8,320 bases of DNA. Source: an uncultured Clostridia bacterium (GTDB taxonomy: Bacteria; Bacillota; Clostridia; Christensenellales; UBA1242). The stretch lies in the NCBI GenBank assembly GCA_937874195.1, contig CALNBM010000093.1, positions 1 to 8,320 on the forward strand. The letters run 5' to 3'. Under the pieces are notes generated by a model. That model was not told the DNA's origin. It ran no database searches and saw only the letters and a program-made list of their open reading frames with translations. Within the stretch, counting starts at the first letter, position 1, and every line of letters starts with the position of its first letter. This document shows positions 1-5,151 of this stretch, piece after piece. A program made the translations under genes and the position numbers.

Positions 1-138
1 GATATATTCTGCAAAAACATTCTCAGCTTTTTTTAAAATCGGACTAAAAAAAGAACATACATCACCGTGCAAATATGCTTTGATTACTTTTTGTCTTTCA
101 AAAAATGTTGTTTTAAAATTATTAAAATAGTGTTTCAT
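1..138 (-). CDS. Unidentified protein, N-terminal 46 residues (runs off the window)
   Basis: The minus strand is open from an ATG at 138-136 to the window edge, giving 46 codons that begin MKHYFNNFKTTFFERQKVIK and end AENVFAEYI. The ATG lies inside the last codons of the kinase-like gene upstream: its TAA is at 124-122, so the two frames overlap by 17 bases, an arrangement typical of translationally coupled operon genes. A weak GGA lies about 10 bases before the ATG. Composition is ordinary for a soluble protein (aromatic, Lys and Glu rich), with no signal peptide or membrane segment in the visible part. I do not recognise the family. The overlap suggests it is, or was, co-transcribed with the kinase-like gene. 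That this is a real gene is likely but not certain, because only the start is visible. Confidence 0.5.
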   Translation of the reverse strand, partial: MKHYFNNFKTTFFERQKVIKAYLHGDVCSFFSPILKKAENVFAEYI

Positions 139-595
139 CGTTATTATCCAAATGTTTATGTTCTGTCGTATGCTGACTCGCTTTGCTTTTTGAGTGATTT
201 GAGATAGCAGAAATAATTAACTTACAGTTATTTAAAATGTTTTCACGTCCATCTAGAAACAGTATTTTTGTGCCTGGAGATCTTTCTGAAAATTGTAATA
301 TCTCTTCTTCCATGTTTTTTTTGAAGCTTTCTAATTGTTTTTTTTCTAAATCACTAAATATAATAGCATCCCTTTTTTCTTTTCGAGAGATATTAACATC
401 AAGAGGTACAGAAACATATACAATACAGTCTATTTTTTTATTATTAAACAAAAGCATTTCTCGGAAAGGGTTAAAAAAATCATTATATGTATTTGGATAT
501 TCTCTGCGGACCAACTCTTTTTGATAAGCTAGTATTGAAAAAACGTCTCTATCGTAGAGGGTTATGTGTTTGTTATTTCTATTTTTTTCTTGCAT
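122..595 (-). pseudogene. Thymidylate-kinase-like P-loop nucleotide kinase, C-terminal part lacking the P-loop
   Basis: The 157-residue reading resembles the C-terminal two thirds of dTMP-kinase-type nucleoside/nucleotide kinases. Residues 12-25 (TLYDRDVFSILAYQ) match the DR-x-x-S-x-x-AYQ motif. Residues 56-76 match the strand after it and the basic LID (IVYVSVPLD, then RKEKRD), and a long helix follows. In complete enzymes the DR motif lies near residue 90-100, after a GxxGxGK[ST] P-loop; here it is at residue 15. The frame stays open upstream only to a TAA at 628-626, no minus frame between 596 and about 900 shows a P-loop, and there is no SD before the ATG at 595. Ser, Lys and His dominate the last 25 residues. 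ATP binding therefore looks impossible for this product. I infer an N-terminally deleted gene or an assembly junction near 596-625. A separately encoded, functional half-protein is less likely. Confidence 0.6.
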
Positions 596-608
596 ATAGA
601 ATCGGTTA

Positions 609-777
609 ATGGTAATAGAAAAAATTTATGGCAAACTATATTGTCCTTGTGCCCTAAGGTGGATAGAAAAAAGGTTATTATACGAAAAACAGAGTGTTTT
701 TTGCTAATGAATTTGATGCGGTTATGGCAGGATATAGACCATGTGCTGTTTGCCAAAAAGATGCTCGGTTCTCGTAA
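609..777 (+). pseudogene. Small Ada-type metal-binding protein, frameshifted in an A6 run
   Basis: Two plus-strand frames join into one recognisable 55-residue protein. The first runs from ATG 609 and reads MVIEKIYGKLYCPCALRWIEK. The second, one base further on, reads GYYTKNRVFF, then NEFDAVMAGYRPCAVC, and ends at TAA 775-777. Together they match the small proteins related to the Ada N-terminal zinc domain (PF02805-like), whose hallmark is an RVFF...A.AAGYRPCAVC core with paired cysteines as metal ligands. The frames meet at A6 (667-672): deleting one A gives an uninterrupted reading. So either the gene carries a real +1-base indel, or the base is a homopolymer sequencing or assembly error. 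No good SD precedes ATG 609, and TAG 597-599 closes the frame upstream. The C-terminal tail (QKDARFS) is shorter than I expect for this family. The gene faces the same way as DUF488, 128 bases before it. Confidence 0.6.
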
Positions 778-831
778 AAATATTGCTTGATTTATTAGAA
801 CCCTAAAAAGCATTAATAAAAAGTATAGCCT

Positions 832-860
832 TTGTTAAAAATATATTATTCATTTAACAT
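832..860 (+). promoter_or_regulatory. Possible sigma-A-type promoter for the DUF488 gene
   Basis: TTGTTA (832-837, 4 of 6 matches to TTGACA) is followed after exactly 17 bases by TAACAT (855-860, 4 of 6 matches to TATAAT). Transcription would begin near 867, leaving a leader of about 40 bases that contains the SD at 896-902. The spacing and location fit well, but the hexamers are weak in a very AT-rich background. Confidence 0.3.
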
Positions 861-895
861 TTTAGTTTATTTATATTTTTTTTTGCGATTTATTT

Positions 896-902
896 AAGGA
901 AG
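896..902 (+). promoter_or_regulatory. Ribosome binding site of the DUF488 gene
   Basis: AAGGAAG lies just before the ATG at 906 (AAGGA ends 5 bases upstream). It fixes this start codon. The same AAGGAAGA string precedes the SIS-domain gene. Confidence 0.75.
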
Positions 903-905
903 ATC

Positions 906-1436
906 ATGGAAATTTACACAATTGGTCATTCAACACATAGCGAAAAGAATTTTTTGGATATATTACAATCATTTAAAATTCAGGTTTTGGCTGATGTTAG
1001 GTCTTTGCCTGGTAGTAGATATTTGCCACATTTTAATCAAGAAAGTATGTCTGTGGCATTAAAAAGCATAGGAATTAACTATGTTCATATGCCTGGTTTA
1101 GGCGGCAGGCGAAGAAAGATATGTAACGATAACCTTCATCTGGTTGCGGGTTGGAAACATGTTGCTTTTCGCAACTACGCATTATATTCACTTACTTCAG
1201 AATTCGAAAAAGAACTTAATGAACTAATCTCAATTGCAAAAAAATTCAGAGTAGTTATCATGTGTGCCGAAAGCGTACCGTGGAAATGTCATAGATTATT
1301 AATATCTAATAGTTTAGTGGCAAAAGGCATAAAAGTATTGCATATTTTAAATAAAAATGACATTATAACTCATGCTCTCGGTAAATACGGTGCTAAAGCC
1401 GAAATATTAGAATGCAGAGTGATATATCCTGATTAA
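906..1436 (+). CDS. DUF488 family protein
   Basis: This 176-residue protein is full length for DUF488 (PF04343), a family of small soluble cytoplasmic proteins of unsettled biochemical function. The family hallmarks are present in order: YTIGHST at residues 4-10, a DVRSLPGSR block at 30-38, the FN segment at 43-44, GLGGRRR at 64-70, a GW...A-F-R-x-YA block at 82-92, and near the C-terminus CAE (120-122) followed by PWKCHR (125-130). The CAE...CHR cysteine, glutamate, histidine and arginine cluster is the most conserved site and probably binds a ligand or metal; that role is inference. An AAGGAAG SD supports the start. The neighbour upstream is a broken Ada-type metal-binding ORF on the same strand, but 128 bases and a probable promoter separate them, so co-transcription is unproven. 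I see no sign of truncation or degradation in this gene. Confidence 0.92.
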   Translation: MEIYTIGHSTHSEKNFLDILQSFKIQVLADVRSLPGSRYLPHFNQESMSVALKSIGINYVHMPGLGGRRRKICNDNLHLVAGWKHVAFRNYALYSLTSEFEKELNELISIAKKFRVVIMCAESVPWKCHRLLISNSLVAKGIKVLHILNKNDIITHALGKYGAKAEILECRVIYPD

Positions 1437-1470
1437 TATCACACATATTCGCAAATTAAAATTAAACACT

Positions 1471-1494
1471 TTATCTTTATTAATTTAAAGATAA
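1471..1494. terminator. AT-rich hairpin after DUF488, possible weak terminator
   Basis: TTATCTTTA (1471-1479) and TAAAGATAA (1486-1494) form a perfect 9-bp stem around a 6-base TTAATT loop, 35 bases after the DUF488 stop. There is only one G-C pair and no T-tract on the plus strand, so termination is uncertain. Confidence 0.25.
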
Positions 1495-1771
1495 GATAAT
1501 CAAAAAATAATTGCTATCCATAAGAAAAACATTTCCTCTTTTGGAAGAGAGTAAATAGTTCTCATTTGAGCTTTATGATTTTTTTTAGAAAAAGCTATGG
1601 TGTTTATTTGGCCATTATAATTTTTTTGCACTTCATCACACTTTGTAACGATTTAATATAATTTATTAGCAATTTTTTTCGCTTTATAATATTATTAAAC
1701 TAACACTCATATTTAAAAGAATTTTTTTAAAATCTAATCATAAATAAAAATAATTATAAAATTTTTAAATT

Positions 1772-1780
1772 AAAGGAAGA
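1772..1780 (+). promoter_or_regulatory. Ribosome binding site of the SIS-domain gene
   Basis: AAAGGAAGA lies 8-11 bases before the ATG at 1789, counted from the end of the GGAAGA or AAGGA core respectively. The spacing is slightly long but acceptable. It supports the start codon, and so supports the view that the protein truly begins without a glutaminase domain. Confidence 0.65.
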
Positions 1781-1788
1781 TATAAAAA

Positions 1789-2979
1789 ATGGAAGAGAAA
1801 AACATAGGACAAATAAATTCTATAAAAATAATTAAAGAAAACGCAAAGATTAATTTAACTAGCAATAATAAACAAAAAATAGTTGAAACAAAACAAAACT
1901 ATTCACATTATATGATAAAAGAAATATATGACACACCGGATAGTATTAGAGAGTTATTAAAACATTATAATAATAGCCAAAGCTTCTTTGATATATTACC
2001 AAAAGAAATACTTAAAAAAACTCAGGAAATTTGCTTTATCGCTTGTGGTACATCATATAACGCAGGACTTGTGGCAAAAGATTTAATAAATAAGATTGCC
2101 AAAGTTAGTGTGAGTGTGTTTACACCGATTAATTTTGTACTTACAAAACCAGAAATAAAAAAAGATACGCTCTACTTCTTTATTAGTCAAAGCGGTACAA
2201 CAACAGATTCATTAATCGCTATGGAGTATGTGCTAAAACATACAGAAAATGTGGCAACTCTTACAAATGTTCAAAATAGCAAAATGGCTATTTTGAGCAA
2301 TTTTAAATTTTATGCGTATGCGAATGAAGAAAAAGCAATTGCAAGCACAAAGGTTTATACAAATCAAGTTGCTTTCATGTACTTACTAGCGTGCACCACC
2401 GCAATAAGTAAGGAAAAAGCACAAGAAGACTTATACGGAACTTATGTATCAGAATTGCAAAACCTATTTGTAAGTAAAAAAGACATTGCCACACTGCACC
2501 AAACAGCAAATAAAATTGTTCAAAATATTAAGCAACCACATATAATCACAATACTTGGTCATAACAGTGGTTCTATAATAGGGAGTGAAGCAGTACTAAA
2601 ATTTACCGAAACCACATATATCCCCACACTTCACTTCACGACATCAGAATATTTGCACGGACCGATTGCACTTGTGCATGAAAATGTTTGGCATTTTGTA
2701 ATTATCAGCAACGCAGAGCAGTTAAATTATACCAATAAAGTTATTGATAAAATTTTAGCCAATAATGGCAATATTGTTGTTATGGCCAACGAAAATATAG
2801 TAAAAATCATAAACCCTGTAAAAAACAATAACTTATATTTATATAAGATACCTAATACAAATGAATTTTACGATTACATAAGTATGATTGTGGCTTTTCA
2901 ATTAGTGGCATTTGAACTGTGCGTTGCGCTTGGCAATAATCCGGATTCGCCCAGGCACCTAACAAAAAGTGTTATTTGA
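1789..2979 (+). CDS. Two-SIS-domain sugar-phosphate isomerase, GlmS-like without glutaminase domain
   Basis: The 396 residues match the isomerase half of glucosamine-6-phosphate synthase. HYMIKEIYDTP (40-50) is the conserved segment that opens this half. SIS domain 1 holds ACGTSYNAGLVAK (85-97), SQSGTTTDS (133-141) and AIASTKVYTNQ (183-193). SIS domain 2 holds E267, K271, E274 and H290 (in YLHGPIAL), matching E. coli GlmS E481, K485, E488 and H504. The C-terminal tail PRHLTKSVI carries K393, matching catalytic K603. The isomerase residues are therefore intact. Absent is the roughly 240-residue N-terminal glutaminase with its Cys2 nucleophile; instead there are about 38 Lys/Asn-rich residues. 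Known glutaminase-less relatives include NagB-II-type glucosamine-6-phosphate deaminases, AgaS and FrlB. I infer an amino-sugar-phosphate isomerase or deaminase acting in the cytoplasm, with the substrate undetermined. It is flanked by unrelated genes and probably transcribed alone. Confidence 0.85.
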   Translation: MEEKNIGQINSIKIIKENAKINLTSNNKQKIVETKQNYSHYMIKEIYDTPDSIRELLKHYNNSQSFFDILPKEILKKTQEICFIACGTSYNAGLVAKDLINKIAKVSVSVFTPINFVLTKPEIKKDTLYFFISQSGTTTDSLIAMEYVLKHTENVATLTNVQNSKMAILSNFKFYAYANEEKAIASTKVYTNQVAFMYLLACTTAISKEKAQEDLYGTYVSELQNLFVSKKDIATLHQTANKIVQNIKQPHIITILGHNSGSIIGSEAVLKFTETTYIPTLHFTTSEYLHGPIALVHENVWHFVIISNAEQLNYTNKVIDKILANNGNIVVMANENIVKIINPVKNNNLYLYKIPNTNEFYDYISMIVAFQLVAFELCVALGNNPDSPRHLTKSVI

Positions 2980-2998
2980 AAAATAAATACTTATTTTT
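2979..2998. terminator. AT-only hairpin at the SIS gene stop
   Basis: AAAAATAA (2979-2986) pairs with TTATTTTT (2991-2998) around a 4-base ATAC loop, directly after the TGA stop. The all-AT 8-bp stem has its own T run as one arm. It may be a weak terminator; the sequence bias alone could also produce it. Confidence 0.25.
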
Positions 2999-3140
2999 AT
3001 TAAAAATTTATTATTGTATATCTATTAATACTAAATTAATAGAACTAAGAAAATAACTATAACAAGAAAGACATTTCCGTATAGATAGTTAGTTATTTAA
3101 ACATTTATTGTTTTATATAATTTAAAAGCCAAAGCAAAAG

Positions 3141-3167
3141 AAATTAATTATTAAAAATAATTAATTT
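3141..3167. terminator. AT-only 12-bp hairpin between convergent genes
   Basis: Positions 3141-3152 and 3156-3167 are perfectly complementary over 12 bp with a 3-base AAA loop. The hairpin abuts the TAA (3169-3167) of the minus-strand LRR gene and lies in the convergent gap after the SIS gene, so it could end transcription from either side. With no G-C pairs, stability is doubtful. Confidence 0.3.
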
Positions 3168-4741
3168 TAATAATTTAACGTTAACTCGCTAATACCTTTT
3201 ATCTTATCGCTAAAGTGGCTCCATCCTTGAGCAGAACGGTAGGTGTTTACACTGCCATCTGGCACATAGATGCTAAATTGCGCATGAACATTTTGAAATG
3301 CACTGCTATCTATTAGAACAGGCACGTTAATAGAATTAATAATCAAAGTGGTTAATTTTATACTACTAACAAATAAATAATAATTTACTTTTTGCAATCC
3401 TTTGTGAAATGTGACTTTTTCTAATGTAGCGCAATTAGCAAACACAGCTTGGCCTAGTAAAACATTTGAGTTAAATTCAATCTCTTTTAACTGTGAACAA
3501 GAAACAAATGCATAGTCTCCAATTTCTTCAATACTGCTCGGAAAATTAAAATTTTCTATTTTAGTGCTCTCAAAGGCATGGGAACCAATTTTCTTTAAGT
3601 TTTTTGGAAGCGTAATATTTTTAAGATTAGTACCTATAAAAACATCATCTTCAATATACATTAAGTTACTAGATAATTCAACTTCTTGCAAATTGATTAA
3701 TGTTGTAAACGCTAAAGGTGCAATTCCAACAATACCATCTTTTATTATAAGTGTAGTAAGATTGGAAGCATTTTTAAAGCCATATACCCAATTATTTATA
3801 TAAACAAGTCCGTCTAATTGATTATTATACCATTTAGTTGCATTAAAAACATAAGAGCCAAAATCATTTATATTATCACTTAGTGTAATGTTTTCTAAGT
3901 TGGTGCAACCACTAAACGCCGAGCCACCCAATTTTGTAACTGAGTTTGGAATATGAACAGAAATAATACTTGTTTTATTTTGAAAAGCAAAAAACGCGAT
4001 TTCCGTTATTCCGTTTGGAATAATAAGTGAGGTTGGTTGGTCGGTTGAGCCAAGTAATTTTTGATTTTCAATTTCTAAATTTTTTGAACCAACGCCACCA
4101 ATGGAAATTGTTACATTGTTTTTGATATTATCCACATAATACACTTCTTCTATCGGTGTGATTATTTTATTATTTGCTTTAACAAAAAACAATGACTCAT
4201 AAACTTGAACATCGTCATCTATTATATCAATGCGGAAAGAAAAAGTTTTACCATTTTTAATTTCCTTACTTTCATAGCCAGAAAAGATTATGCCAGGCGC
4301 CGAAGCGAAGGTAACATTGTATGTAATATTGGTTTGCCAAACATATAATCCCAGCAAAGAAGCTGCAATTATTAATACCGTAATAAGAACAGTAGTTATC
4401 GTTTTTTTAAGGTTTCTGTCTTTCTTTTTTTTCTTAACAGCAACTTTTTTGTTGGATGTTTTATAGTTTTTAATATTTTGTTTGCTAACTTTTTCCGCCT
4501 GTTTTTTAGGTGTTTTTGCATCACCGCTTGGTTTACCAACTTTTTCTGTTTGTTTAACAAATGTTGCTTGTGCCCCATTGCGACTTAAAACACTTGGCTC
4601 ATTCGCCAACTTTACAGGAGTTGTTTTAGCAATTTTACTGTTTAACTTGCTTTCTTTCTCTGCCTGTTTTTTAAGCGGTTTGTTTGTATCTTGGGTGTTT
4701 GTCTTACTCACATTTTTGTGTTGATATTTTTGTTTATCCAT
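3167..4741 (-). CDS. BspA-like leucine-rich-repeat surface protein, type II membrane anchored
   Basis: This is a 524-residue protein with three parts. Residues 1-113 are a hydrophilic Lys/Thr/Gln-rich tail containing three related units (KKQAEKESK at 24-32, KQTEKVGK at 63-70, KKQAEKVSK at 79-87) and ending in a basic KKKKKDRNLKK. Residues 114-136 form one hydrophobic helix. The basic residues before it predict N-in, C-out topology, with no cleavable signal peptide. Residues 137-237 are a beta-rich linker, followed by LRR_5 (PF13306, BspA/TpLRR) repeats to about 485, each carrying the IPNSVTKLGGSAFSGCTNL type of pattern. The closing IYVPDGSVNTYRSAQGWSHF segment (491-510) is the usual end of BspA-type proteins. 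Family members bind host or microbial surfaces or occur as expanded sets of unknown role; the ligand here cannot be read. No SD precedes the ATG, and a promoter sits almost on it. The gene lies downstream of the ABC gene but is separated from it by a terminator. Confidence 0.88.
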   Translation of the reverse strand: MDKQKYQHKNVSKTNTQDTNKPLKKQAEKESKLNSKIAKTTPVKLANEPSVLSRNGAQATFVKQTEKVGKPSGDAKTPKKQAEKVSKQNIKNYKTSNKKVAVKKKKKDRNLKKTITTVLITVLIIAASLLGLYVWQTNITYNVTFASAPGIIFSGYESKEIKNGKTFSFRIDIIDDDVQVYESLFFVKANNKIITPIEEVYYVDNIKNNVTISIGGVGSKNLEIENQKLLGSTDQPTSLIIPNGITEIAFFAFQNKTSIISVHIPNSVTKLGGSAFSGCTNLENITLSDNINDFGSYVFNATKWYNNQLDGLVYINNWVYGFKNASNLTTLIIKDGIVGIAPLAFTTLINLQEVELSSNLMYIEDDVFIGTNLKNITLPKNLKKIGSHAFESTKIENFNFPSSIEEIGDYAFVSCSQLKEIEFNSNVLLGQAVFANCATLEKVTFHKGLQKVNYYLFVSSIKLTTLIINSINVPVLIDSSAFQNVHAQFSIYVPDGSVNTYRSAQGWSHFSDKIKGISELTLNY

Positions 4742-4750
4742 AATACTATA

Positions 4751-4779
4751 ATATTATTAAATTGCGATTAAATAGTCAA
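4751..4779 (-). promoter_or_regulatory. Probable promoter of the LRR gene, nearly leaderless
   Basis: Read on the minus strand, TTGACT (4779-4774, 5 of 6 matches) is followed by exactly 17 bases and then TAATAT (4756-4751, 4 of 6). Nine bases later comes the ATG at 4741. Transcription starting at the usual distance would leave about 0-4 leader bases, which agrees with the absence of any SD. Confidence 0.4.
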
Positions 4780-4890
4780 TTAATTATTTATCATTTGAAT
4801 AAAAATTGAACTAACTGGATTTATTTCCGTTATGCATAGTTTTTAATAACATTAAAATTAGTCATGCGTTTATTAAAGTGGCAGTTTTAG

Positions 4891-4983
4891 GGAGTATATA
4901 AACTAGTTGAAAGGCCTAGTGAAATAATAAAATATATGTTTTTTTGTTCCTATGTTAATCAAGGTATTTCAAACATAAAATAA
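4891..4983 (+). pseudogene. Possible relic of a large serine recombinase (30 codons)
   Basis: Between TAG 4888-4890 and TAA 4981-4983 the plus strand reads GVYKLVERPSEIIKYMFF, then CSYVNQGISNIK. The pattern LVE-x-P-x-E-I-I-K-Y-M-F, then Y-x-x-x-G-I-S-x-I resembles the segment of PF07508 recombinase domains that reads roughly E-A-E-I-V-x-x-I-F-x-x-Y-x-x-G-x-S-x-x-I. No start codon with an SD, no catalytic serine domain and no zinc ribbon are nearby. It may be the last trace of a decayed element, or chance. Confidence 0.2.
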
Positions 4984-5019
4984 TTGCGCAAATAAATTAT
5001 TGTGTATTTTGTTTTTACT

Positions 5020-5086
5020 AAAAAAAGATGGGGTTATAGGAAAAGTGAACCTGGTTAGGGAACATTTCATAACTCCATCTTTTTTT
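5020..5086. terminator. Strong bidirectional intrinsic terminator of the ABC gene
   Basis: An 18-bp stem pairs 5020-5037 with 5069-5086. It consists of seven A-T pairs, then the GATGGGGTTAT arm against ATAACTCCATC. G5032 and T5074 form a G-U wobble in a plus-strand RNA but an A-C mismatch in a minus-strand RNA. A7 and T7 tracts flank the core, so either direction gives a stem ending in a U run. It lies 66 bases past the stop of the minus-strand ABC gene. The 31-base apical region (5038-5068) is unusually large for a terminator and may itself fold, with GAAAAGT against ACATTTC. Confidence 0.75.
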
Positions 5087-5151
5087 ATTATAATTTAATT
5101 TAATTTTATTAATTTTGTTAAATGTTTTTTATTTAACAAATACGAATTACA

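Larger units (their letters stand above)
1437..1788. other. Intergenic region, 352 bases, no confident gene
   Basis: This stretch is extremely AT-rich. It holds an AT hairpin (1471-1494), an isolated TATAAT at 1657-1662 and another at 1685-1690, neither with a good -35 at 16-18 bases, and the SD of the SIS gene at its right end. A promoter for the SIS gene is expected here, but I cannot place it. On the minus strand 1500-1652 is open for 50 codons without a supported start (see findings). No trace of a glutaminase domain, which precedes the SIS domains in complete GlmS, was seen in it. Confidence 0.5.
4742..5151. other. Intergenic region, 410 bases: LRR promoter, recombinase-like relic, terminator
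   Basis: The gap separates two minus-strand genes. It holds the LRR-gene promoter at its left end, a 30-codon plus-strand open stretch resembling a serine-recombinase segment (4891-4983), and the strong hairpin at 5020-5086. Otherwise 4800-4860 and 5087-5151 are plain AT-rich spacer. Confidence 0.5.

Noticed and set aside
667..673. A-AAA-AAG as a programmed -1 frameshift site rescuing the Ada-like gene
   Set aside because: The downstream frame is reached by a +1 shift (skipping one A), not -1. A homopolymer indel is simpler.
566..790. Plus-strand ORF with a GTG start as an independent gene
   Set aside because: It is a third frame over the Ada-like ORF. The family motifs (GKLYCPCALRW and AGYRPCAVC) are in the two other frames.
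562..813. Minus-strand 83-codon ORF upstream of the kinase fragment, considered as its missing N-terminus
   Set aside because: It has no P-loop or nucleotide-kinase features, is in a different frame, and lies opposite the recognisable Ada-like coding sequence, so it is a shadow.
1626..1662. TTGCAC and TATAAT as a promoter for the SIS gene
   Set aside because: The spacing is 25 bases, far beyond the 16-18 expected, and the TATAAT stands in AT-rich sequence where it is frequent by chance.
4482..4724. Plus-strand ORF opposite the Lys-rich tail of the LRR protein
   Set aside because: It arises because the Lys/Ala/Thr-rich minus strand reads as Phe/Leu/Val-rich on the other strand. It has no SD and no context.
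4902..4920. ACTAG...CTAGT inverted repeat as a terminator or element end
   Set aside because: Only 5 bp of perfect stem with no T-tract directly after, and no direct repeats flanking it.
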